Below are positions 42,778 to 51,407 of a stretch of DNA of 64,000 nucleotides, piece by piece (within the stretch, counting starts at the first letter, position 1; each line of letters starts with the position of its first letter). The position numbers and the translations under genes were made by a program. Under the pieces are notes generated by a model, which saw nothing but the letters and a program-made list of their open reading frames with translations, was not told the origin of the DNA and made no database searches. The stretch lies in NCBI GenBank assembly GCA_052379845.1, contig JBQTCF010000001.1; one strand, written 5' to 3'. The DNA comes from Roseinatronobacter sp052379845. GTDB taxonomy: Bacteria > Pseudomonadota > Alphaproteobacteria > Rhodobacterales > Rhodobacteraceae.

Positions 42778-44658
42778 CTACCTTGCGTTCAGATGGTCAT
42801 GGATGACCTGCGCCAGTGTTTCCGAAATGCCGCCCACTGCCTGCAAATCCGACAGGCCCGCCCGCGCCACTGCCTTGGCCGACCCGAAATGCGCCAGCAG
42901 CGCGCGCTTGCGCCCCGCGCCCACGCCCGGAATATCATCCAGCGGTGATGCGCTGACGGCTTTTGCGCGTTTCGCGCGGTGCGTGCCAATGGCGAAACGG
43001 TGCGCTTCATCGCGCAGGCGCTGGACGAAATACAGCACCGGGTCATTATGGCGCAGCGCGAAGGGGCGGGTGCCGGGGCGGTGGAATTCTTCCTTTCCTG
43101 CGTCGCGGTCAATGCCCTTGGCCACACCGACCACCGGAATGTCATCTACCCCCAGATCGGCCATGATTTCAGCCACCACGCTGACCTGACCTGCGCCGCC
43201 GTCGATCAGCAGCAGATCAGGCCATGTGTCGCCCTGGCGGTCAGGGTCTTCCTTCAGCAGGCGCTGGAAGCGGCGGGTCAGAACTTCCTTCATCATGCCG
43301 AAATCATCGCCCGGTGTCAGGCTGTCGCCGCGAATATTGAACTTGCGATACTGGCTTTTGATGAACCCGTCACGCCCGGCCACAATCATGGCGCCCACGG
43401 CGTCAGTGCCCTGAATATGGCTGTTGTCATACACCTCGACCCGGTCGGGCGGGCCATCCAGCCCGAAGGCTTCCGCCAGCCCGTCCAGCAAGCGGCCCTG
43501 CGCGGCAGTAGATGCCATGCGCATGGCCAGACTTTCGCGCGCGTTGCGCAGCGCGTTTTCCACCAGTTCCGCCTTCTCGCCACGCTGGGGCACGGCCAGT
43601 TCCACCTTGCGGCCCGCGCGTTCGCCAAGGGCGGCGGCCACCAGATCGGCGTTTTCCAACTCATGCGACAAAAGCAGCAATCGCGGGGGTTCCTTGCCAT
43701 CATAAAACTGCGTCAGGAAGGCTTCCAGAATTTCGGGCTCTTCTGCGCCGGCACCGGTGGCGGGGTAGAAATCGCGGTTGCCCCAGCTTTGATTGGCGCG
43801 AATGAAAAACACCTGCACACAGGCTTGCCCCTTTTCCAGATGCAGGGCGATGACATCGGCTTCGGTCACGCCGCGCGGGTTTACGCCCTGGGATTGCTGC
43901 ACATTGGTCAGCGCGCGAATGCGGTCGCGCAGGGCTGCGGCGCGTTCAAATTCCATATTGTCAGATGCGGCTTGCATATCCTGCGCCAGTTGCGCCTGAA
44001 TGCGCGTGCTTTTGCCCGACAAAAAGCGTTCTGCATCGGCCACCAGCCCGGCATAGTCATCTTCGGTGACATAGCCCACACAAGGCGCGCTGCAGCGCTT
44101 GATCTGATACAACAGACAGGGCCGCGTGCGGCTGTGAAACACGGAATCGGTGCAGTTGCGCAGCAGGAACACGCGCTGCAACTGGTTCAGCGTGCGGTTG
44201 ACCGCCCCTGCACTGGCAAAGGGGCCGAAATAGCTGCCTTTGACCGAGCGGCGCCCGCGATGCTTGCGCAATTGCGGGAATGCGTGGTCCTTGGGCAGCA
44301 GGATATAGGGAAAGCTTTTGTCGTCGCGCAGCAGCACGTTATAGCGCGGCTTCAACTGCTTGATCAGGTTCTGTTCCAGCAACAGCGCTTCGGTTTCCGT
44401 GCGCGTGGTCAGAAACATCATGCTGGCAGTTTCCGAGATCATCCGCGCAATGCGCGCCGAATGCCCGGAGGGGCGGGCATAGTTCGATACGCGCTGGCGC
44501 AGGCTTCTGGCCTTGCCGACATACAGCACTTCGGATTTTTCGTTCAACATGCGGTAGACGCCGGGGGAATTGTCCAGCGATTTCAGATAAGACTGAATGC
44601 AGGCATGACCGCGCGGCGAGGTGTCGGAAAATTCCGTTGGCGGGGGGCTGTCAGGCAT
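42778..44658 (-). CDS. uvrC: Excinuclease ABC subunit C
   Basis: 626 residues from the ATG at 44658 (MPDSPPPTEFSDTSPRGHAC), preceded by AAGGAC. N-terminal GIY-YIG nuclease: NSPGVYRMLNEKSEVLYVGK near 30-49; UVR domain near 210-245; RNase H-like C-terminal nuclease with VEVYDNSHIQGTDAVGAMIV and LLIDGGAGQVSVV; helix-hairpin-helix end with IPGVGAGRKRALLAHFGSAK near 575. It makes both incisions in nucleotide-excision repair with UvrA and UvrB. No LexA box is obvious upstream. Confidence 0.96.
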   Translation of the reverse strand: MPDSPPPTEFSDTSPRGHACIQSYLKSLDNSPGVYRMLNEKSEVLYVGKARSLRQRVSNYARPSGHSARIARMISETASMMFLTTRTETEALLLEQNLIKQLKPRYNVLLRDDKSFPYILLPKDHAFPQLRKHRGRRSVKGSYFGPFASAGAVNRTLNQLQRVFLLRNCTDSVFHSRTRPCLLYQIKRCSAPCVGYVTEDDYAGLVADAERFLSGKSTRIQAQLAQDMQAASDNMEFERAAALRDRIRALTNVQQSQGVNPRGVTEADVIALHLEKGQACVQVFFIRANQSWGNRDFYPATGAGAEEPEILEAFLTQFYDGKEPPRLLLLSHELENADLVAAALGERAGRKVELAVPQRGEKAELVENALRNARESLAMRMASTAAQGRLLDGLAEAFGLDGPPDRVEVYDNSHIQGTDAVGAMIVAGRDGFIKSQYRKFNIRGDSLTPGDDFGMMKEVLTRRFQRLLKEDPDRQGDTWPDLLLIDGGAGQVSVVAEIMADLGVDDIPVVGVAKGIDRDAGKEEFHRPGTRPFALRHNDPVLYFVQRLRDEAHRFAIGTHRAKRAKAVSASPLDDIPGVGAGRKRALLAHFGSAKAVARAGLSDLQAVGGISETLAQVIHDHLNAR

Positions 44659-44961
44659 TGCGCGTCGTCCTTGGTGATTCTGCCTTTGTCTGCAATGTCC
44701 GGGGCGATCCTGCAACCGGAATCCTGTCCACTGAATCTGTGGATAAGTCTGTGGGCGAAAACTGTAACTGAACGATTTTCCCTTGAATCTCTGCCAGTTT
44801 CAAGCGTTGCCTAAAAAATAGGCAAAAAATTAACCCTTTGTTTTTAAATGTAAATTATATTAATATCGGGCAAGCTACTGAATCTTCTTAATAAATGGTT
44901 ACGGTTTTGTGACTGCGCGGTGAACAGTGCACAACTTGGTTAAGTGCCGCATGCCAAAGGG
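44659..44961. other. AT-rich intergenic region upstream of uvrC
   Basis: No gene is seen in these 303 bases. The segment 44800-44910 is strongly AT-rich (for example AAATGTAAATTATATTAATA at 44846-44865) in an otherwise GC-rich context. It holds the uvrC promoter and the untranslated DNA after the SDR gene. The duplicated-looking CCTAAAAAATAGG (44812-44824) is a short palindrome. Confidence 0.5.
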
Positions 44962-45741
44962 CTAGATGTCCAGCATATCAGCGGTTTTCCAGCCCAGATG
45001 CTGGCCGCCATCAACACATAAAAGCTGGCCTGTAACTGCCGGTGCATCCACGAAAAAACCCAGCGCCGCAGTAATGTCCGACAGGTTCGCGCCGCGTTCC
45101 AGAACCGTGCTGCGGCGGCTGTGCAGATAGGCGTCTTCGGGCTGATCTGCCGCTTGCAATGTCGGGCCGGGGCCTATGGCATTCACCCGGATATGTGGCC
45201 CCAGTTCTTGTGCGGCCATGCGCGTGAAGGCCCAAAGCCCCATTTTGGCGATGGAATAGGTCATGTGTTGCGGTGTCAGCCTGCGCACTTTCTGGTCAAT
45301 CATATTGACGACCAGTCCTTGCGCCACGGGTTCGCCCTGCGCATCGGGCAGGGCGGGGGGGCATTGCGCGGCAAAGGCCTGTGTCAGCACAAAAGGCGCA
45401 CGCAGGTTTGACATCATGTGCCTGTCCCAGCTGGCGCGCGTGGCATTGGCAATGCTGTCTTCTTCGAAAATCGAGGCATTGTTGACCAGCACGCTCAGCG
45501 CGCCGGTTCCAAGCGCCTGCACAGCGTCCGGGACGATCCTGTGCAAGGCGTCCTCATCCAGCAAATCGGCTTGCACACAGACGGCCTTGCGGCCCATCGC
45601 CCGAATATCGTCCGCAACACTGCGCGCGGCGTTGTGCGAACTGGCATAATGGATCGCCACATCATAGCCGCGCCGCGCAAGATACAGCGCCATTTCGCGC
45701 CCAAGGCGGCGGGCTGCTCCGGTGACAAGGGCGTTGGGCAT
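44962..45741 (-). CDS. Short-chain dehydrogenase, FolM/PTR1-like
   Basis: 259 residues. The cofactor loop reads TGAARRLGREMALYL (~7-21), the TGxxxRxG variant seen in pteridine reductases. NNASIFEED near 88 and the catalytic YSIAK near 162 follow, with IDQKVRRLTPQHMTYSIAKM and RVNAIGPGPTL, and the end GQLLCVDGGQHLGW. These segments are those of FolM-type dihydromonapterin reductases, which make tetrahydro-pterins with NADPH. It lies three bases from the end of the Ca/Na antiporter gene and is probably the last gene of that operon. Confidence 0.82.
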   Translation of the reverse strand: MPNALVTGAARRLGREMALYLARRGYDVAIHYASSHNAARSVADDIRAMGRKAVCVQADLLDEDALHRIVPDAVQALGTGALSVLVNNASIFEEDSIANATRASWDRHMMSNLRAPFVLTQAFAAQCPPALPDAQGEPVAQGLVVNMIDQKVRRLTPQHMTYSIAKMGLWAFTRMAAQELGPHIRVNAIGPGPTLQAADQPEDAYLHSRRSTVLERGANLSDITAALGFFVDAPAVTGQLLCVDGGQHLGWKTADMLDI

Positions 45742-45744
45742 GGG

Positions 45745-46686
45745 TCACACTCCGAATTGTGTCAGTGCCCAGATGTAGCCCGCATATCCCAGAAGCAAGG
45801 CCACGCCCCACATGCGCGATATGGGTTTTTCTGCCCATATGAACGGCACCAGAACCAGCGTTGCGGCCAGCATGACCCAAAGATCAAGCTGCACCATCTG
45901 CGCGGGTATGGGCATGGCCCCGAACAACCCTGCAACCCCCAGAATAAGCGCCAGATTGAACAGGTTTGACCCGATGATATTGCCCAGCGCCACGCCCCCT
46001 TCACGCCGGATGGCGGCCATCAGCGTGGTGGCCAGTTCCGGCAGGGATGTTCCAATGGCAACAATCGTCAGCCCGATCATCAGGTCGGATACGCCCAGCA
46101 CCTGGGCAATATCCACGGCACCATCGACCAGCAGGCTTGCCCCCAGCGGCAGGCCCGCAACGCCCAGCACCGTGAACAGTGCAATCTTTGCGCCACTCAT
46201 CGACAGGTCGGCGCCTTCCAACTCCTCAGGGGTGGTGCGCGCCTTGCGGCCGCGGCGTATGCTGTCGGCCATAAACAGCGCAAACGCGCCCAGCAGCACC
46301 AGCGCTTGCCAGCGACCAATGACGCCGGTCAACGCCAGCCCGGTGAACAAAAGCGTCACCGCCAGCATCATCAGGTAATCGCGCTGCACTTCGCGGGTGA
46401 TCGCCAGCGCCGAAATCAGGGCCGGTGCGCCCAGAACCAGCAAGATATTGGCAATGTTGGACCCCACGACATTGCCCAGCGCCAACCCGCCCGCATCTTG
46501 CAGCACCGCGCGGACCGAAACCAGCAATTCAGGTGCAGACGTGCCAAAGGCCACGATGGTCATGCCGACCATCAGCGCGGGAATCCCCAGCCGCAGCGCC
46601 AGATTGACCGCGCCCCGAACCAGAAAATCCCCTGCCACCAGCAGCACGACAAGCCCCGCCGCAATTTGCGCAAGGTCAATCAGCAT
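45745..46686 (-). CDS. Calcium/sodium antiporter (CaCA family, YrbG-like)
   Basis: 313 residues with about ten membrane segments. The two alpha repeats are clear: VAFGTSAPELLVSVRAVL with GNVVGSNIANILLVLG in the first half, and VAIGTSLPELATTLMAAI with GNIIGSNLFNLALILG in the second; the Glu in each GTS(A/L)PEL is the expected ion ligand. It would extrude Ca2+ (or other divalent ions) across the inner membrane. It is upstream of the FolM-like gene and downstream of the zinc-ribbon peptide on the same strand. Confidence 0.93.
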   Translation of the reverse strand: MLIDLAQIAAGLVVLLVAGDFLVRGAVNLALRLGIPALMVGMTIVAFGTSAPELLVSVRAVLQDAGGLALGNVVGSNIANILLVLGAPALISALAITREVQRDYLMMLAVTLLFTGLALTGVIGRWQALVLLGAFALFMADSIRRGRKARTTPEELEGADLSMSGAKIALFTVLGVAGLPLGASLLVDGAVDIAQVLGVSDLMIGLTIVAIGTSLPELATTLMAAIRREGGVALGNIIGSNLFNLALILGVAGLFGAMPIPAQMVQLDLWVMLAATLVLVPFIWAEKPISRMWGVALLLGYAGYIWALTQFGV

Positions 46687-46705
46687 TCAACACCTTTCAA
46701 GATTA

Positions 46706-46894
46706 TCAGCCCTTGCACTGGCAGGAATCGCCGTTCAGCAGGAACTTGCCACAGGTCTTGCATTTGCGCGGGCGCGGCAATTTTGCCTGCCGCAAGCGGT
46801 CCAGCGGGGTCTTGTGCGCGGGGTTCAGGAATTTCTGAACCGCGCCCATAATGATGATAAACACCAGAAAACCCGCCACAATTTTAATCAGCAT
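46706..46894 (-). CDS. Small membrane protein with C-terminal zinc-ribbon motif
   Basis: 62 residues. One membrane segment at ~3-20 (IKIVAGFLVFIIIMGAVQ) and a cysteine-rich tail, RKCKTCGKFLLNGDSCQCKG, with CxxC and CxC, which may bind zinc. I do not recognise a named family, though similar short proteins accompany S49 peptidase genes in related bacteria as far as I recall. It starts six bases after the S49 peptidase gene ends upstream in the transcript order (46901), so the two are probably cotranscribed and may work together. Confidence 0.75.
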   Translation of the reverse strand: MLIKIVAGFLVFIIIMGAVQKFLNPAHKTPLDRLRQAKLPRPRKCKTCGKFLLNGDSCQCKG

Positions 46895-46900
46895 GGGCGG

Positions 46901-47695
46901 CTACATCCCGTATTGCGCATAAAGGCTGCGTTCTTGCGACAATTCCAGCGCGTCTGACATCAGGCCCAGACCCAGCCGCGACAGAAGCGGGCGGCGAATG
47001 CCGTAATGGCGGAAACGAACCTTCCGGCCATAGCGGGCCTGCATCATGGGCACCATGTGGCCCAGCCCGTCCGCCAGACCCAGATCAACCGCGCGCGTGC
47101 CCACCCAGAATTCGCCGGTGAACAGGCTGTCATCCTGCACCAGTTTTGTGCCGCGCCGGTCCTTGACCTGCGCAATGAAATTCTGATGCACCTGATCTTG
47201 CAACTGGCGCAGGCGGGCCACGTCCTGGGGGTTTTCGGGTTGGAAGGGGTCAAGCTGTGACTTGGATGTGCCCGACGTGTAGACGCGCCGTTCAATACCA
47301 TGACGGGCCATCAAGTCGTGCAGGCCAAACCCCGCCGAGATGACACCGATGGACCCGACAATTGAATTCGCGTCCACATGGATATCATCGCCCGCTGTTG
47401 CCAGCCAATACCCGCCCGACGCCGCCAGATCCTCGACAAAGGCATGAACGGGTATCTTCACCTCCTGCGCCAAACGGCGGATGCGCGCGGCAATCAGCGC
47501 GCTTTGGACCGGGCTGCCGCCGGGCGAATTGATGACCAGCGCCACTGCGGCGGGTTTGCCGCGCCGGAATGCCGCTTCTATCAGGGGGGCAAGGCTGGCA
47601 TCATTCAACCGCCCCGGACTGGTGCTGGCCGCAATCATGCCCTGCAGCCGGATAATGGCCACGGACGGTTTTTTGGGAAGGAAGGGTAAATTCAT
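46901..47695 (-). CDS. Signal-peptide-peptidase-like S49 protease (SppA/SohB family)
   Basis: 264 residues from the ATG at 47695 (MNLPFLPKKPSVAIIRLQGM); the ATG at 47701 is equally possible. Family core: LVINSPGGSPVQSALIAARI near 70-90, nucleophile Ser in DLAASGGYWLATAGDDIHVD near 110, SIVGSIGVISAGFGL near 130, and a candidate base Lys in SGTSKSQLDPF about 52 residues after the Ser, the spacing of the short SppA type. There is no N-terminal membrane anchor, unlike SohB, so it may be cytoplasmic-face or need a partner; the adjacent membrane zinc-ribbon peptide is a candidate. Confidence 0.88.
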   Translation of the reverse strand: MNLPFLPKKPSVAIIRLQGMIAASTSPGRLNDASLAPLIEAAFRRGKPAAVALVINSPGGSPVQSALIAARIRRLAQEVKIPVHAFVEDLAASGGYWLATAGDDIHVDANSIVGSIGVISAGFGLHDLMARHGIERRVYTSGTSKSQLDPFQPENPQDVARLRQLQDQVHQNFIAQVKDRRGTKLVQDDSLFTGEFWVGTRAVDLGLADGLGHMVPMMQARYGRKVRFRHYGIRRPLLSRLGLGLMSDALELSQERSLYAQYGM

Positions 47696-47845
47696 GAACA
47701 TAAGCCTGCATGTAAGGTGCGGCGGGGGGGGCAACAAGACTACTGCCCCCAAGATTATGGCATTGCCTGCGATTTCTTCTGTGCGACTGTGCCCGCCACG
47801 CCATGGGGACATCGCGTGGCATGAAACCCCGCCGCGCGTGGGGGG

Positions 47846-49273
47846 TCACAATAACGGACTGGCCAGTGCCAGCGTGTTGTTGCGCAACTGGCGGATGAAG
47901 GACCAGTTGGCCACATCGGCGCGGTCAATCCGGCGGGCGCGCGCAATATAGCTGCGCTGGCGCGCATCAAGGCAGGCCGTAAAATCCGCGCATTGAAACA
48001 GTAGCGAATTTTCATAATTCAGGTCAAAACTGCGATGATCCAGATTTGCGGTTCCGATCATGCCGAATTGGCCGTCCACCGTGACAATCTTGGAATGGAT
48101 CAGGCCGGGGCCAAACAGGTGGATGCGCACCCCTGCGCGCAACAGGTCCGGATACAGGCTTTCGCTGGCCGCCCCCACGATCACGCTGTCATTGCGGGCT
48201 GGCAAAATAAGGTCGGTCTGCACCCCGCGTTCGGCTGCCGAACAGATGGCCGTGTGCAAGGCGGGGTCGGGCACATAATAGGGCGTTGTCAGCATAAGCT
48301 GTTCGGTGGCCGCATAGATCATGGCGCGCAGCGCGTCTGACGGGGTGGTATAAATGTCGTCCGGGCCGGAAGCGATGACCTGCGCTGTGACCTTGCCATG
48401 CGGCGCGGGCCGCGCGGGGGTGCGCAGCATATGGCTAAGGTCTTCGGCGTGATGTGTCATCCAGTCATGCAAGAACACGGCCTGCTGTTGCTGCACCACC
48501 GGCCCTTCCAGCCGAACCAGAATATCCACCCACGGGGCGAAGCGGCGCTTTATCGCAAAAGCCGCATCGGCGCAGTTGCGGCTGCCCACCCAACTGAGGG
48601 TGTTGTCCACAACGATGATCTTGCGGTGGTTGCGCAGATCAATGCGCTGGAACAACAAGCTGATGAACGGATTGCCGACAGGGGCCGCGCGTTCCAGCGA
48701 CACACCCGCCGCGCCCATCAACTGCCACAGGTTGGACCGGATCAGACGGCGCGCGCCGTGATCATCGACCAGCACCCTGCAGGTGACGCCCCGGCGCGCG
48801 GCATCCATCAATGCCTGTGCCATGCGGGTTCCGGTGTCATCGGGCAGCCAGATATAGAACAGCACATGCACATGCTCGCGCGCCTGCGCAATTGCGTCAA
48901 AAATATCGTGCATCATGGCGTCGCCCTCGGCCAGAAGGGTCATGTGATTGCCCCATAGGGGGGGGAACTGGCTTGTGGCATGGCCCGCCGCAAAAGCGGG
49001 GCGCGCCGCACCTGTGCGCAAGATCATGTTTTCGGGCGCCGCCAGTTGCGCCGCGCGCAGTTTGTTGCGCACCTCGCGCATGCGTTCGCGCCCCGCGCGC
49101 GCCAGCCGGATTTCGCCAAACAGGAAATAGGCCGCGATTCCCGCCCCCGGCAGTGCCGAAATGACCGTCACCCATGCCAGCCGCGCCGACGGGGACAGCC
49201 CCGCGCGCAGCAACGCGCGGATGATGAAACCCACTTGCAATATCACAACAAGAACAACTGTTGCGCCAGCCAT
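47846..49273 (-). CDS. cls: Cardiolipin synthase, phospholipase D type
   Basis: 475 residues from the ATG at 49273 (MAGATVVLVVILQVGFIIRA), with AGGAAACAGG upstream. Two N-terminal membrane segments (~3-20 and ~33-52) precede two PLD motifs: NHRKIIVVDNTLSWVGSRN near 215 and IHSKIVTVDGQFGMIGTANLD near 398. The enzyme condenses phospholipids to cardiolipin at the inner membrane. The start of a divergent CPBP gene is 257 bases away; the gap shows no other gene. Confidence 0.93.
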   Translation of the reverse strand: MAGATVVLVVILQVGFIIRALLRAGLSPSARLAWVTVISALPGAGIAAYFLFGEIRLARAGRERMREVRNKLRAAQLAAPENMILRTGAARPAFAAGHATSQFPPLWGNHMTLLAEGDAMMHDIFDAIAQAREHVHVLFYIWLPDDTGTRMAQALMDAARRGVTCRVLVDDHGARRLIRSNLWQLMGAAGVSLERAAPVGNPFISLLFQRIDLRNHRKIIVVDNTLSWVGSRNCADAAFAIKRRFAPWVDILVRLEGPVVQQQQAVFLHDWMTHHAEDLSHMLRTPARPAPHGKVTAQVIASGPDDIYTTPSDALRAMIYAATEQLMLTTPYYVPDPALHTAICSAAERGVQTDLILPARNDSVIVGAASESLYPDLLRAGVRIHLFGPGLIHSKIVTVDGQFGMIGTANLDHRSFDLNYENSLLFQCADFTACLDARQRSYIARARRIDRADVANWSFIRQLRNNTLALASPLL

Positions 49274-49530
49274 GGCCTGTTTCCTGACGATCTTGTTCCC
49301 GGACGATCTTGCGAAAAAGCGGGACCCGCAACTTCGCACAGAACATTTGACAAAACATACTAAAACGGTGCTTTGCTGATATGGTTCCGCGCAGCACCCC
49401 TTCCATACGATAAGGTGTCACAGTGTCATGTCGTCGCGTCATTGTCACCCTGCGCCTGATCTGCTTGAAGCGATACACAGATGCGCCAGTTTGCCATCAG
49501 GTGATTTGATTTTCGGGGATATGATCTGCC

Positions 49531-50421
49531 ATGTTGCATGCATTGAGTTTTGACCGCTTTGTTGCCCCCGCGCGTTTGCGCCCGCAAATCTGGCGTTTAT
49601 GTCTTGGTCTGGTGGTCCTGACCGCAGTGTATCTGGGCTGGATGGCATTGATGGGCGCAGCGGTCATGGGCGCTTCGATATGGCTACAGGGCGCGTCCCG
49701 TCTGGATGTCATGGGCCTTGGGTCCACCCCGGCATCGCTGGTTGCAATATTGTTCACCTTCACCGGCTTGGCGCTGGGCGCTTTTGCTGCGGCCCGGCTG
49801 GTGCATCATCGCAGTATCGCCAGCCTGTTTGGCCCCTGGCAGGTAGTCTGGCGGGATTTCGGTGTCGGCTTGGGCATCTTTCTGGCGCTTTCGGTGCCGG
49901 GGGTGGTGTATGTCGTGCTGTCTGTCGATCTGGGGCGCGGTGTGGCGTGGACAGTCTGGTTGGCGTGGTTGCCGGTGGCACTGGTGGGCCTGCTGATTCA
50001 GACAGGTGCCGAAGAAGTGGTGTTTCGCGGGTATCTGCAGCAACAGCTTGCGGCGCGGTTTGTGTCGCGTTGGGCGTGGATGGTGCTGCCTTCGGTGCTG
50101 TTTGGCCTTATGCACTACGCCCCCGATGAGATGGGTGGCGCCGTGTGGATGATTGTCTTTGCCACCGGGTTTTTCGGGCTGTTGCTGGCGGACCTGACGG
50201 CGCGCAGCGGGAGCATTGGTCTGGCGTGGGGATTGCATTTCGCCAATAACCTGCTGGCAATGTTCGTGTTCACCACCGGCGAGGCATTGGACGGGCTGGC
50301 GCTGTATCGTTTGCCCTTTGGCCTGAAGGATAGCGATGTCATTGCGTATATGGTGGGGCTGGATGTGGCGGGTATGGTGCTGGTCTGGGCTGTGTGCCGC
50401 TGGTGGCTGCGCGCTCGCTGA
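49531..50421 (+). CDS. CPBP-family intramembrane protease
   Basis: 296 residues with about seven or eight membrane segments. The CPBP (Abi/Rce1-like) motifs are present: GAEEVVFRGYLQQQL near 160 (motif 1, EExxxR), FGLMHYAPDE near 190 (motif 2, with His) and GLHFANNLLAMF near 235 (motif 3, HxxxN). These are putative Glu-type intramembrane endopeptidases; roles vary and none can be set here. It precedes accD by 56 bases on the same strand. Confidence 0.9.
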   Translation: MLHALSFDRFVAPARLRPQIWRLCLGLVVLTAVYLGWMALMGAAVMGASIWLQGASRLDVMGLGSTPASLVAILFTFTGLALGAFAAARLVHHRSIASLFGPWQVVWRDFGVGLGIFLALSVPGVVYVVLSVDLGRGVAWTVWLAWLPVALVGLLIQTGAEEVVFRGYLQQQLAARFVSRWAWMVLPSVLFGLMHYAPDEMGGAVWMIVFATGFFGLLLADLTARSGSIGLAWGLHFANNLLAMFVFTTGEALDGLALYRLPFGLKDSDVIAYMVGLDVAGMVLVWAVCRWWLRAR

Positions 50422-50477
50422 TTGCAATTCCCGCGCGTGGCGATTATCTCAGGCCAGACGCCCTGCAGGATGCTTCG

Positions 50478-51404
50478 ATGAACTGGATTACAAATTACGT
50501 TCGCCCCACCATCAACTCGCTGTTCTCACGCCGAGAGATGCCGGAAAACTTATGGGTCAAATGCCCCGAATGCGGCACCATGCTGTTTCATCGGGAACTG
50601 ACGCTGAACCAACAGGTTTGCACTGCTTGCGACCATCATATGCCGATTTCGCCGCGCGAACGGTTCAGCAATTTTTTCGATGGCGGGTTGTTTAGCGAAA
50701 TTGCCGTGCCCCAGCCCATTGCGGACCCGCTGCATTTCCGCGACCAGAAAAAATACCCCGACCGCATGAAGGCTGCGCAGAAAACCACTGGCGAAAAAGA
50801 AGCCATGCTGGTGGCCGAAGGGCAGGTGCTGCGCACCCGTCTGGTGGCTGTGGCGCAGGATTTCGGCTTCATGGGCGGGTCCATGGGCATGTATGTGGGC
50901 AATTCCATCATTGCAGGCGCGGAACATGCGATTGCGCATAAATTGCCGCTGGTGCTGTTTTCGGCCGCAGGTGGCGCGCGAATGCAAGAAGGTATCCTGT
51001 CGCTGATGCAAATGCCCCGCACGACAGTGGCGGTGGATATGCTGCGCGAAGCGGGCCTGCCTTATATCGTGGTGCTGACCCATCCCACCACAGGGGGCGT
51101 GACGGCCAGTTATGCCATGTTGGGGGATGTGCAGTTTGCCGAACCCAATGCGCTGATCTGCTTTGCCGGGCCGCGGGTGATTGAACAGACCATCCGCGAA
51201 ACCCTGCCCGAAGGGTTCCAGCGCGCGGAGTATTTGCGCGACCATGGCATGCTGGACCGCGTGACCCCGCGCAAGGACTTGCGATCCGAGATTGCGACAG
51301 TGCTGCGTATGCTGACAGGGCAAACCCCTGTTGTATATGGCGATCTGCCCGCGCCTGACCCTGTAGCGGGTGCCCCCGCCTTGCCCGAAGACCAGGGGCG
51401 CTGA
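50478..51404 (+). CDS. accD: Acetyl-CoA carboxylase, carboxyltransferase beta subunit
   Basis: 308 residues from the ATG at 50478 (MNWITNYVRPTINSLFSRRE). The N-terminal zinc ribbon reads VKCPECGTMLFHRELTLNQQ then VCTACDHH, and the carboxyltransferase core has GGSMGMYVGNSIIAGAEHAI, LFSAAGGARMQEGILSLMQM and HPTTGGVTASYAMLGDV. Partner of AccA at 32341. It is followed three bases later by folC, the common accD-folC operon. Confidence 0.96.
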   Translation: MNWITNYVRPTINSLFSRREMPENLWVKCPECGTMLFHRELTLNQQVCTACDHHMPISPRERFSNFFDGGLFSEIAVPQPIADPLHFRDQKKYPDRMKAAQKTTGEKEAMLVAEGQVLRTRLVAVAQDFGFMGGSMGMYVGNSIIAGAEHAIAHKLPLVLFSAAGGARMQEGILSLMQMPRTTVAVDMLREAGLPYIVVLTHPTTGGVTASYAMLGDVQFAEPNALICFAGPRVIEQTIRETLPEGFQRAEYLRDHGMLDRVTPRKDLRSEIATVLRMLTGQTPVVYGDLPAPDPVAGAPALPEDQGR

Positions 51405-51407
51405 TCC

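Noticed and set aside
44659..44961. Possible SOS (LexA) or CtrA sites upstream of uvrC
   Set aside because: No GTTC-N7-GTTC pair and no TTAA-N7-TTAA with the right spacing; TTAACCCTTTGTTTTTAA has ten bases between the half sites.
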